Below are positions 22,969 through 33,841 of a DNA stretch of 64,000 bases, piece after piece (the first letter of the stretch is position 1; each line of letters opens with the position of its first letter). The notes under the pieces were generated by a model. That model saw only the letters and a list, made by a program, of their open reading frames with translations, made no database searches and had not been told where the DNA came from. The stretch is from Psychrosphaera haliotis. Its GTDB lineage: Bacteria; Pseudomonadota; Gammaproteobacteria; Enterobacterales; Alteromonadaceae. A program made the translations under genes and the position numbers. The DNA lies in contig NZ_WOCD01000005.1 in assembly GCF_009728465.1 (NCBI RefSeq), positions 1-64,000 of the forward strand, read 5' to 3'.

Positions 22969-25900
22969 TTATTGGGAAACCAATGAACAAATTTCTTTCT
23001 CTAGTCTTTTTATTGCATTGTCCCAGTTAATCACAGACTGGCGAATCACCTGGCCTTCTTCCGCTTTAACTGCAGCACGCAATTGTTGAATAGCAATTAC
23101 GCTTGCGCTTGCTCTAATATTGGCCAACATACCTTCAACGTTATGAAACTTAGAAAAGAGCACTACGCTTTCCATATCATTGACCTCTGTGCTTATACTT
23201 TTTAACTCTGCAAGTTTTGAGTCTTTAAACAAGGTAAGAAGCTTTAACATTAAGCCAAAGTTACCACCAACTTGTTTTAATAAGCTTTCCGTATCCAATA
23301 CTTTTGCTGGCAAGCTAGCGTGCACTTCTTGTAACCCTTTAGCACCTTGGGTGGGCTCTTTATTATCGAATGTTACATAAGTCATCAGAGCATTCACCAA
23401 TCGAGTTCTTTCAATAGGCTTATTGATATGAAGAGACATACCCGCCTCAATTGATCGCTTCTGATCTTCTGGTCTGGTATGTGCAGTCATCGCAATTAAA
23501 GGCAATGTTTCAAATCTGTTTTGCGCCCGAACCTTTTTAGCAAAGGTAAGGCCATCCATAACTGGCATTTGAATATCCACCAGCACAGCATCAAACTGAT
23601 TTTTATTTACTTTCCTCAAACCTTCTAAACCATTGTCAGCAATATCATATGTTGCACCAAGTGAATCTAAGATTAGAGCAGTTACCTGCTGGTTAACTAC
23701 GTTATCTTCTACGATTAATATATGCGCACCTTGGCAAAAGTTTTGGTGTTTTTCGTCGTTACTTAATTCGTGGAAGTTAGCGACAAGTGCACTTGTGCTA
23801 AATGGCATTGATAAAATAGGTCTATAAGGCAAATCACCAAGCATAGTTTTTGTAAAAGTAGACAAATTAAAAATTATCGGTTGATATTCAATTACACCGG
23901 ACTTTATTGCCTCTTTCCAGTCACTAGGGAGCAGTTCAACAAGTGCTGGCTGACAGATTAAAACCGTATTTTCTTTAATTAACATCGAGGATGGTAGTTC
24001 TCTATTTAATACTTTTGCATCCTGATGAAATGTAATTAGCTTATTCAATAAAAACTGTTCAAGCATTGGATTAGTCGCAAATACAACCCAATGCTTTTCA
24101 CTCGTATGGACTTTAGCTTGCTCTGCAATTTTTTGAAGCGGCAATACAACATGAAAGCTAGTACCACTGCCTTCCGTACTTTCAACCCTTATTTCACCAT
24201 TCATAAGTTCAACTAACTGGAATACAATAGCTAAACCAAGACCAGTACCACCGTACTGCCTCGTAATAGACGTATCAGCTTGGGAAAAAGCATCAAATAT
24301 AATACGCTGCCTGTCTTTTGGTATCCCAATCCCCGTATCCGTTACTGTAAACATAACCATTACGTCATCATTGTTTTCCGCGAGTACTTTAGCTTTGAAT
24401 AGCACTTGGCCTTCTTTGGTGAACTTAACTGCGTTGTTAATTAAATTGGTAAATATTTGGCTCAGCCTAATCTTGTCGGTATTAAACAACTCAGGAAATT
24501 TTGGGGGTAGTTGGATATCTAAAATTAGATCTTTTTCCATTGCCGTAGCTAAGCTATTAGCAAAGGAAATGTCTAAAACATCATTCAAATTAACTTCTTC
24601 ATAGGTAAGCTCCAACATCCCTGCATTCATTTTAGAGAAGTCTAAGATGTCGTTTATAACCTGTAAAAGATGACGAGATGAAGATTCGGCCACACCAAGG
24701 TAGGTTGATTGCAATGCAGTAGGCGCCGTATTATTCAGCAACTCCAGCATGCCAATGATTGCGTTCATTGGAGTTCGAATTTCATGGCTCATATTGGCAA
24801 TAAATTCACTTTTAGCTAAGTTTGCCTGTTCAGCGTCATATCGAGCCTGCTCTATTTGTCGTAAGTTTGCATCCTGTTCCGTAATGTCCCTGCCTAAACC
24901 TACCGTACCTAACACCTCACCTTCGCTATTACTAATAGGGGCGACAAGCCAATTAATGAAAACATCTTCATCTCCTACTTTTTGCCACACCTTTGCCGAG
25001 AACAAACGTTTAGAACGTAAAGCCTGAAAATCAAAATTCGACAATTCTTGAGCTAACCGCTCTTCAAAGACATCTTCTACAGTTTCTCGTTACCAGTTGG
25101 TCTTCATTTATTCCACATAGAGACTCGAAGGACTTATTGCATCCCACAAAGCTACCATCTATGTTTTTGTAATAGATCATATCTGGAATAGAGTTGATGA
25201 TGGCTCTGTTTAGAGCAAGGTTCCTATCTTTAGATATTGTTTGTAGTTGCAACTCATGGGTTCGTCGTCTAATTTTGTCGTCGAGTTGCTTATTTTTTGC
25301 TACTAGTGAGTTAAACAACTTACGATTGTCATCATAGGAAACCGCGATTTTCTCAAACCAAGGCTCCCAACCTTTTGGCTTTTGGGTTGAGTCACGTTCA
25401 TACAGGCTATTTTGTTGTTCAACAAAATTAAGAAAGTTGGAAATAGGTTTCGCAAATAAGTAGTAAACCAATAGGTATAAAATTGCTAACCCCACAACAC
25501 CTACTGCAATTATTTTAAACCCCTCTATCATCACGGTTTGCCACAAAGCGGCTTGCATGCTTTGAGTATTTTTATAGAAAAACGCTAAATAGTCGGAGTT
25601 ATAAACGTGAGCGACTTTAATGACATATTCGTTTTTATCAATTGATGTGTAAATACTGTCTGTTGCTTCACCAGCAAACAATATATCGTGCCAAGGCTTG
25701 GGGATATATTTAGAAAGTAAAAAGCTTTGAACATTTGAAGTTGTTTCTGCGCCAATTTCGATATTTGAGCTCACCACTCTAGCGTTTTCTTTTTGCCATA
25801 ACACGTATTTAGTCGAACCGCCCACCTCAAGAGACAACTCCGACAGATCTAATTCAATTATTAGATACACTGGTTTTTGGTTGGTAACTGGGAGTGATAC

Positions 25901-26548
25901 AAGTATAAAGTTTTCTAACGTACTACGGTTGGCTAACGGAGGAGTAAGAACCATATTACTAATGCTTCCGTTTCCGCTAAACTTGCTTTTATTTAAACTA
26001 AGCCATTCTAGAAGTGAAATAGAAAATGTATCGTTTTGATTTTGTAGTACTTGGTAAGTGTACTCTCCCATATCAGCAACAATATACATTGCCTCTATGG
26101 AGTTGTTTTTGCTTAGCACATTGAATGTCGACAAAAATGAAGAAGACTGCGCTAATACGTAGTGCAAATCGTCTTTGGCAGGAATATTAGTTTGTTTATT
26201 GGTAGCGGAGGAAAGCAGTGAATAGCGTTTCAATTGAAACTCACCAAAATCGGTTTCGTTAAGCCCGGCGGTTGAAACGGTTAAATCTGCCAGTGATGAA
26301 AACTTTTTACTTTGCTTTTCCAACCCTTCAACGAGTGTTTCAGCGGTATCGTGCAACACTGTTTTTATTGATGATGTTCGAAGTTGAAGAAGCTCAAGGT
26401 TTAACTTCTCTTTCGCAAACGCTTGTTCACGATTGATTTCTCTTTCCTTTAAATAAAAGGGAGAAATAACAAGGCAAACAAATAGGATCACAAGAATAAT
26501 CCCTGCGATCACTATTTTATCTACTTTGCCTTTTATAAAAGGATTCAA
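22969..26548 (-). pseudogene. Hybrid sensor histidine kinase (PAS-HisKA-HATPase-REC-Hpt), frameshifted once
   Basis: Two reading frames (25064-26548 and 22969-25044) form one gene of about 1192 codons. The first part has a signal/TM helix (about residues 12-33), a large periplasmic sensor region, a second TM near residue 350, a linker coiled coil and the start of a PAS domain. The second part continues the PAS domain, then HisKA with MSHEIRTPMNAIIG, HATPase motifs (NLINNAVKF, DTGIGI, GTGLGLAI), a degenerate receiver-like region, a full receiver (ILIVEDN, LVDIQMPVMDG, INKPIE) and an Hpt domain with a histidine in HNVEGM. The shift is at 25082-25086, where GAAAC has one A too many for the PAS frame. 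It is probably an orphan phosphorelay kinase. Ligand and partner regulator are unknown. Confidence 0.85.
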
Positions 26549-26587
26549 ATTTATGCCTTATGAAAATCACTGCATGTGATTTAAAGA

Positions 26588-28015
26588 CTAAAGGTTTTCC
26601 TCTGCAAACTGCGCTAAGCGGCTGCGCACTACCCCATTCAAATTAACAGTAGCACTACCTTCAAAGTCCTTAAACCTCTCAACGATATAGGTTAAACCAG
26701 AAGTGACCGCAGTTAAATAGTTACTATCAATTTGTGACAAATTTCCTGAACACACCAGTTTAGTGCCCTCTCCGCAACGAGTAATAATGGTTTTAAGCTG
26801 GGATGCAGTTAAATTTTGGCATTCGTCGAGTAATACAATGGCATTTTGAATACTTCGGCCACGCATAAAATTAACTGACTTAAACTGAATATTAGCCTTT
26901 TCCATGATGTAATTAAGACTGGAACTTGGGTTTTCATCTTGTTTATGAAGTACTTCAAGTGAGTCTGTAATCGCCGCTAACCAAGGCGCCATTTTTTCTT
27001 CTTCCGTGCCAGGTAAAAAGCCTATGGACTCTGCTATCTCAGGCGTATTTCTAGTGACCAATACTTTATCGTAAATACCTTGTTCTATTACCATTTCCAA
27101 TGCAGACGCTAACGCTAACGCTAACAAAGTTTTACCGCAACCCGCTGGGCCAGTCAAAATAACGAGTTCAATATTTGGATCCAACAGTGCATTAAATGCC
27201 ATTGCCTGATATATGTTTTTTGGTGATATTCCCCAAGCTTTTCGAGACATAAGTCTTGTACGGCTTAAATCCATTAATTCTGCTTTATCTGGTGAGATTG
27301 CTGACACACGGCCAGCAAAGTCAGTATCCGTATCTAAGACGTACTCATTTATAAATACATTTTCTAAAGCACTTCGGTCTACCGTATGTTTTGCATCACG
27401 GCCATCTTTCACCGTTTCTACATTTTTTACATTTGCCCAAAAGTCACCTTCAACTTGTTCAAAACCTTTTGTTAAAAACTCTATGTCATCTATGAGCTGA
27501 TCTGTCGTGTAGTCTTCAACTCGCTTTAAACCTGCACCTTTGGCTTTTAACCGCATGTTTATGTCTTTAGTGACTAAAACAACGGTAACCTTTGGACGTT
27601 CTTTTTGAAGGTGCAAAGCCGCATTGATTATACGATTATCATTTTCGCCGCCAGGTAAACCCGAAATTTCACTAGTAATGTGATGGTCATTCATGATGAT
27701 TAGATGGCCGGTAACGCTACTGTCCTTTAATTCACCACGATTTAAAGGAACGCCTTCTATCATTTCTTCTGGTTCAACATCATGCAGAGTCGTTTCTAAA
27801 GAGCGAATAGCAACGCGTGCATCTCGCGACACATCTTTGTGCCTGTCTTTAATATGGTCTAGCTCTTCAAGAACAGTCATGGGGATCACCACATCATGCT
27901 CTTGGAAGTTGAAATAAGCATGAGGGTCATGCAGTAATATATTGGTATCTAATACAAATAACTTAGCTTTATTATCTTTTTTATCGCTACTTATGTTGCT
28001 ACTAACATTAACCAT
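26588..28015 (-). CDS. PhoH-family ATPase with N-terminal PIN domain
   Basis: A 475-residue protein fusing a PIN nuclease domain (LFVLDTNILLHDP with D23, and acidic D151) to a PhoH-type P-loop ATPase (Walker A GPAGCGKT at 289-296, Walker B VLLDECQNLT). This is the PhoH2/YlaK type, described elsewhere as an RNA helicase-nuclease that can act in toxin-antitoxin pairs. No antitoxin-like small gene is seen here. It is divergent from rapA, with a 266-nt shared upstream region. Confidence 0.92.
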   Translation of the reverse strand: MVNVSSNISSDKKDNKAKLFVLDTNILLHDPHAYFNFQEHDVVIPMTVLEELDHIKDRHKDVSRDARVAIRSLETTLHDVEPEEMIEGVPLNRGELKDSSVTGHLIIMNDHHITSEISGLPGGENDNRIINAALHLQKERPKVTVVLVTKDINMRLKAKGAGLKRVEDYTTDQLIDDIEFLTKGFEQVEGDFWANVKNVETVKDGRDAKHTVDRSALENVFINEYVLDTDTDFAGRVSAISPDKAELMDLSRTRLMSRKAWGISPKNIYQAMAFNALLDPNIELVILTGPAGCGKTLLALALASALEMVIEQGIYDKVLVTRNTPEIAESIGFLPGTEEEKMAPWLAAITDSLEVLHKQDENPSSSLNYIMEKANIQFKSVNFMRGRSIQNAIVLLDECQNLTASQLKTIITRCGEGTKLVCSGNLSQIDSNYLTAVTSGLTYIVERFKDFEGSATVNLNGVVRSRLAQFAEENL

Positions 28016-28281
28016 TCAGTGCACCTTTTAAATTATCGTCCCTACTTTAACTGTAGTTAATATTTCACATCATTGATGACAATTTGATGAAAATTATTTC
28101 ATTAGAACAAACAACGCACTACTAAATGATTGAATAAAAATAAAACAGATCACTCAACAAATAATCAAAGGTGGCCTATGTTTAATACCGAATAAGGATT
28201 TTTTGAATTTAACAACGATTTTTGACGCAGAAGGGAGTAGACTACGCGCCTTTTTTTCGGCTTTTAACCATTGGAGATTAT

Positions 28282-31157
28282 ATGAGTTTTTCGATAGGCC
28301 AGCGTTGGGTTAGCCAAGCTGAGTTTGATTTAGGATTAGGTACCGTTATCAAGGTTGATAATAGATTTGTGCAGGTCCTATTTTCGGGTGCCGAAGAAAC
28401 TCGTCAGTATGCCATAGATCAAGCGCCTTTAATGCGTGTTGAATACTCTGTTGGCGATACGATTACCAGTATGGAAGGTTTTGAGTTTAAGGTTTCGGAC
28501 GTTGAAACCGTGGGTGAGACTTTGGTTTATCATGGCCAAAGAATTGATAATGAAGAAGTGGTTAGCGTTAAAGAAATAATGTTGGACCACCACGTTAAGT
28601 TAAACAACCCAGAATCACGTTTATATACTGGCGCATACGACCGAAAACACTGGTTTAGCTTGCGACTGGAAGCTCATCAGAAAAAAGCGGAATTAGAAAC
28701 TTTCTCTTTACATGGTTTGTTAGGTGCTCGAGTAAGTCTTATTCCCCATCAGCTTTATATTGCAGATACCGTTGGTAAGCGTTTTGCACCAAGAGTTTTG
28801 TTATCCGATGAAGTTGGTTTAGGTAAAACGATAGAAGCGGGTCTTATAATCCACCAGCAGCTTATTTCAGGGCGCGCATCTCGTGTGTTAATTGTATTAC
28901 CTGAAAGTCTTCAGCATCAGTGGCTTGTTGAAATGTTACGACGTTTTAATTTGAAGTTTGCCTTATTTGATGACCAACGCTGTGAAGCGGAAGCCGAATC
29001 AGATCCAACTAAAAACGTATTTGAAAATGAACAACTTGTTTTTGTTAGTCAAGAATGGTTATCTCGAAGTGGTAAATGGCAGTCAACACTAACAGGCACC
29101 AACTGGGACCTTGTTGTAGTTGATGAAGCACACCACATCTCTCCACCAGAAAACGACAACAATGATGACGCCGCTAATGCGTTATATGAGCATATTCAAG
29201 AAATTGGCCAGGCGACAAAAGGGCTAATTCTTCTAACCGCAACACCAGATCAACTAGGACATTATGGTCACTTTACTCGTCTGCAACTTTTAGACCCTAA
29301 TCGATTTCATGATTACGCAACTTATCAAAAGAAGAACTTGAGTACAAAGCTGTTGCCGACATAGCGAATAAATTACTTGAGCAACAAGAGTTAACTAGCA
29401 AAGAAGTCGAATCGTTATCTGTATTACTTGATGACGAAAGTAGTTTAGCTTCTATTAGTCAATACCAATCAGAGCAAGACAAGGCTCAAATAGCCAGCCG
29501 TTTAATTACAGACTTACTAGATAGACACGGGACTGGGCGCATAATGTTCCGCAATAGCCGCCAAGGAATAAAGGGGTTCCCGGAACGTAAAGTGACATCA
29601 TATCCGCTGCCTCGACCAGAATTGTTTGCTCCAGGAATTGAACTGCTTGGTATGCACCCTGAACTTCGCCATAAACCTAACTCTGAAAGTCTTTCTACTT
29701 GGTCACAGGTCGATCCGCGAGTGAAGTGGCTTTGTGAGTTTTTAATTGCTAACAAAGATGAAAAGGTATTGGTTATTTGTGCCCATGCCAACACGGCTAT
29801 GCAATTAGATGATGCATTATTTGAGCAAGAAGGTTTACGTTCTACGGTTTTCCATGAAGGAATGACAATTGTAGAGCGAGATAAAGCCGCAGCCTATTTT
29901 GCTGATGAAGAAAAAAGTGCACAAGCACTAGTATGTTCAGAAATTGGTTCAGAAGGCCGAAACTTTCAATTTGCTCACCACTTAGTATTGTTTGACTTAC
30001 CAGCCAACCCGGACTTGTTGGAACAAAGAATCGGTCGATTAGACCGTATAGGTCAAACTGAAACAGTGAAGATTCATGTGCCATACATTGAAGGCAGTGC
30101 AGCAGAGAACTTATTTAAGTTTTATCACAACGCGTTTAACGCTTTTGAGCAAACAAGTACCACTGCACGAGTTGTTTTTGAGCAAAACCTAAATGCTATT
30201 CAACAAACGGTTTTGAACTCTCAAGATGATGAAGTCTTACAGGACCTAATTAACCAATGCGAAGTAGCAAACCAAGCCCTTAAGTTAGAAGTGGAACAAG
30301 GCCGAGACCGTTTACTTGAAATTAACTCTAGCGGTGGAGAGCGAGCAACAGAAATTTGCGAAACCATTGATGAGATAGATGATAGTACCGAGCTCATGTC
30401 ATTCATGACGCAGATTTGGGATCACTTTGGTGTTAACACTGAAGAGAAGTCTGCTTATAGCTTTATACTTAAACCTGGCGAACACATGATGACGGAGCAT
30501 TTCCCTGCTCTTCAGAATGACGGAATGACAGTTTGTTTTGAGCGAGATACTGCACTTTCGCAAGAAGACCAGCACTTCTTAAGCTGGGAACATCCAATGA
30601 CAACAGGCGTGCTTGATATGTTAACCAGCTCTGACTTGGGAAATACATCGGTATGTTTACTAAAGAATAAGAAGTTGCCAGCCGGTACATACTTCTTAGA
30701 GCTTAACTTTTTGATTACCACTAACGCACCTCGTAACTTGCAATTACACCGCTACTTACCGAATACACCGGTAAGAATGATGTTAGATAAAAATGGTAAT
30801 GACTTAGCTCCTAAAGTAAAACAAGGCTCAATGGATGCAAGTTTAAAGAACGTTAAGAAAACCATGGCTACGCAGCTTATTGGCGCATTAAAGCCAGAAG
30901 TTATTAAGCTTTTGGAAATCGCGAATAGCAATGTTCAACCTCAAGTTGATAGCATTGTAAAAGCAGCAAAAGAAAAGCTAATTGCAGATCGTCAAAGTGA
31001 ACTTGATCGTATGCGAGCGTTGCAGGCAATTAACCCTAGTATTCGAGACGAAGAAATTGAATTTTTAGAGTTGCAACTAGAGCACAGCGTTGCAGAAATT
31101 GACTCAGCACAGGTTCAATTAGACGCAATTAGACTATTGGTTGCAGACAACAGTTAA
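28282..31157 (+). pseudogene. rapA: RNA polymerase-recycling ATPase RapA, frameshifted once
   Basis: RapA (HepA) is a Swi2/Snf2-type ATPase that releases RNA polymerase after transcription. Walker A SDEVGLGKT and the DEAH box (VVDEAHH) lie in the first frame (to 29364). The helicase C-terminal half, with EQRIGRLDRIGQ, lies in the frame containing 29544-31157. The sequence between 29330 and 29544 is also coding in the second frame. Adding one A to the run at 29327-29330 (QKEELEYKAVADIANKL) restores a 958-residue protein, against 968 in E. coli. ATG at 28282 has GGAG upstream. It is followed by rluA as in E. coli. A sequencing error is more likely than real loss. Confidence 0.93.
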
Positions 31158-31223
31158 TATTGAGTTGTATAAAACATAGCGGTATTTAGGATTTAATTTG
31201 TTAAGGCAATTATCCTAACCAAT

Positions 31224-31257
31224 AAAATGGGGTAAACTTAGGTTTATCCCATTTTTT
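31224..31257 (+). terminator. Strong hairpin with T-run between rapA and rluA
   Basis: AAATGGGGTAAAC and GTTTATCCCATTT form a 13-bp stem (one G-U pair) followed by TTTATA. It has the form of a rho-independent terminator for rapA, but it ends only 13 nt before the rluA start codon, leaving no room for a separate promoter. It may act as an attenuator in an rluA leader. Confidence 0.75.
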
Positions 31258-31270
31258 ATATTGATTCCTT

Positions 31271-31939
31271 GTGGCCATATTACATTACCAACCTCCAACA
31301 ACCCCATATTTAGACATTCTTTATCAAGATGAAGATATTGTTGTGCTTAATAAACCTAGTGGTTTGCTTAGTGTTCCAGGCCGTAAAAAAGATCACTTCG
31401 ACTCTCTAATGAGCCGCGTTCAAGCCGTATGGCCATTGTCTTGCGTAGTTCATCGTTTAGACATGATGACCTCAGGTGTAATGGTAATGTCGATGCACAT
31501 TGACGCGACGCGTCATTTAAATAGACAGTTTGCGGAGCGCACAACAGGAAAGTACTACATTGCGGTGGTTGACGGTCACTTAAAGGATGACAATGGGCAT
31601 ATAGATTTCCCACTAATTGTTGATTGGCCAAATCGTCCAAAACAAAAGGTGTGTTACGAAACCGGCAAAGCGAGTATGACGTATTATGAGGTACTTAACC
31701 GATACGACATTAATGGTCACCCCGTTACTCGTGTAAAATTAACGCCTATCACAGGCCGCAGTCATCAACTCCGTGTTCATATGCAGCAGTTAGGTCACCC
31801 AATCATTGGTGATAGACTCTACGCGCCAGATGATATTGTTGCTCTTGCCGACAGACTCAACTTGCATGCAGAGCAATTGCAGATACAGCACCCAAAAACA
31901 GAAGAATGGCTCACCTTTTACAAAAAATGTGACTTTTAG
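31271..31939 (+). CDS. rluA: Pseudouridine synthase RluA
   Basis: A 222-residue dual-specificity pseudouridine synthase (219 in E. coli), which modifies 23S rRNA position 746 and tRNA position 32. The catalytic aspartate is in VVHRLDMMTSG, and WPNRPKQKVCYETGKA and ITGRSHQLRVHM are near-identical to E. coli RluA. The start is GTG at 31271, with no clear ribosome binding site because a terminator-like hairpin lies just upstream. Confidence 0.95.
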   Translation: MAILHYQPPTTPYLDILYQDEDIVVLNKPSGLLSVPGRKKDHFDSLMSRVQAVWPLSCVVHRLDMMTSGVMVMSMHIDATRHLNRQFAERTTGKYYIAVVDGHLKDDNGHIDFPLIVDWPNRPKQKVCYETGKASMTYYEVLNRYDINGHPVTRVKLTPITGRSHQLRVHMQQLGHPIIGDRLYAPDDIVALADRLNLHAEQLQIQHPKTEEWLTFYKKCDF

Positions 31940-32007
31940 ATAATTATTTCTAAGTTTTAAGCAAATGCGATTGATTCGCATTTGACTTTAGATTATAGTC
32001 CACTCAA

Positions 32008-32030
32008 ATAATGATAACAATTCTCATTAA
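32008..32030 (+). promoter_or_regulatory. Fur box
   Basis: AATAATGATAACAATTCTCA contains the 7-1-7 arrangement TGATAAC-A-ATTCTCA, close to the Fur consensus TGATAAT-N-ATTATCA. It lies about 20-40 nt before the start of the DUF4856 lipoprotein gene, at the head of the iron cluster. A TTGACT at 31982-31987 could serve as a -35. Confidence 0.8.
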
Positions 32031-32048
32031 CATTACGTGGGTGTTTAA

Positions 32049-33747
32049 ATGTTTAAAAAGTCAATTCTTAGTCTTGTTGTAATTGCAGCAACTCAGTTAA
32101 CGGCATGTTCATCTAGCGACAGCGATAAAATGAAGCGCCAACCAATATAACTATCTCTAGCAATAGCGTTATTGAAAACAGCCTAGGTGCTGAAGTTGGT
32201 ACTCTATCCGCGACTGATGTAAACAACTCTGATACGTTTACATTCACCACATCAAGCCAATCGTTTGTAATTGATGGCAATACTCTATCGTTATCACCTG
32301 ATTTCGCCGTTGATTTTGAGTTCGCGACTTCTATTGATGTTGAAGTTACCGTTACAGACTCTGGCAACTTATCTTTTACCAAAACACTAACTATTGATAT
32401 TGAAGACGTGCTTGACGTATACGCATTTACAAACAAGTTAAGTAATGAAAATAGTGTTTCATATTCAGGCCAAGTAGCTCGTCACGTGTTAATCGCAGAA
32501 CTGAATAACTATATTGATTCTGGCTTACAAAACGATATTGATAACTTAGATGTGACAACTAAAGCACAAGCAATGACTGCTTTAAACTCATATTACAAAA
32601 CAACTGACGAAGAATATGCAGTTTACAGCGACAGAGCGCTCACATTAAGCATTTATGGCGAAGCTGAGCAGAAACTACTTTCTGATATATCTGGCAGTAC
32701 AAAAGACTTATCAGGCAAAATTGCCGGTAACGATGCTACAGGTCAACATAAAGACTGGAGCACAGAGTTTTACGCATTTGGAGAAAAAGGCAGCCAAACT
32801 CCTGAAGAGCTTATTCAATTTTTCTTCGAAAAAGTCGCAGAGAATGCAGAAATCGCAGCCTCTGGTGCAACCCGTGAAGACATTAATGGCGACGTTATTA
32901 CTAAAGTTTACCTTAGTGAAAACGGACTAGACTACAAACAGTTAATACAAAAACGCTATTAGGAGCGGTTGCATATTCGCAAGGTACAGATGACTATCTT
33001 GATGCAAATGTTGAGAACAAAGGCCTAAACACTAGTAACGAAATGTTAGTTGACGGTAAAAGTTATACAAACTTAGAACATCAATATGATGAAGGTTTTG
33101 GTTACTTTGGTGCAGCTCGCGATTACCTTAGCTATACGGATGAAGAAATCGCAAGCAAAGGTGGGCGTGACAATTACCAAGGCATGTACGATACAGATAC
33201 AAGCGGTATGATTGATTTAAATTCAGAATATAATTTTGGTCATTCACAAAACGCAGCAAAACGTGATCTTGGCACCGCTTCAAACTCAATGCCGACCGAC
33301 TTTACTGAAGCCGCAATGCAAGCCTTTTTACAAGGCCGCGCATTAATTAATGAAAATGTTGGTGCTGAGTTAACTGATGCTCAAATGGCTTCACTTTTAG
33401 AGTTCCGTGACGAGGCCGTTGCTAATTGGGAATATGCTATTGCAGCAACCGTTGTGCACTATGTAAATGACGTTCTAGCTGATTATGCTGACTTAGGCAC
33501 AGAAGACTTTAACTATGCAGATTTAGCCAAGCACTGGTCTGAACTAAAAGGCTTTGCTATTAGCCTTCAGTTTAACCCGCATAAAAAGTTAACTGATGCC
33601 CAATACACTAAAATTAATGAACTTTTACAAGACGCTCCCGTACTATCAGGTGACGGCGTTGTTCAATATTTATTAGATTTAGCTGAAGTTAGGCTTGTAC
33701 TTCAACAAGCTTATGAATTTAATGCAGAAAATACTACAAGTTGGTAA
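32049..33747 (+). pseudogene. Cadherin-like/DUF4856 lipoprotein, Fur-controlled, frameshifted twice
   Basis: With two single-base repairs the three frames form a protein of about 566 residues. It has a lipoprotein signal with lipobox LTAC (C20) and a short serine-rich linker. A cadherin-like domain follows (about residues 30-115; LSATDVN and VIDGNTLSLSPDF are typical). The remainder is a helical domain of the DUF4856 family, which occurs next to imelysin proteins. Repairs needed: one A in the run at 32127-32130 and one A in the run at 32949-32953. A Fur box lies 19 nt upstream. It is likely a surface lipoprotein for iron or haem acquisition; its biochemical role is unknown. Confidence 0.75.
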
Positions 33748-33765
33748 CAACTGACATTAAAATAA

Positions 33766-33791
33766 TAAGGCTGACTTTTGTCGGCCTTTTT
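33766..33791 (+). terminator. Terminator-like hairpin between DUF4856 and imelysin genes
   Basis: AAGGCTGAC and GTCGGCCTT pair around TTTT (one G-U pair), followed by TTTGCG. It sits inside an otherwise co-directional cluster and may reduce read-through from the first gene into the imelysin and TonB receptor genes. Confidence 0.7.
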
Positions 33792-33841
33792 GCGTTTTTA
33801 CAGATTAAAACAATTACATCTTGTAATGGGGTTCAACTTAA

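Noticed and set aside
26588..28015. PhoH/PIN protein as part of a toxin-antitoxin pair
   Set aside because: No small antitoxin-like gene with a ribosome binding site lies upstream; the upstream neighbour is divergent rapA.
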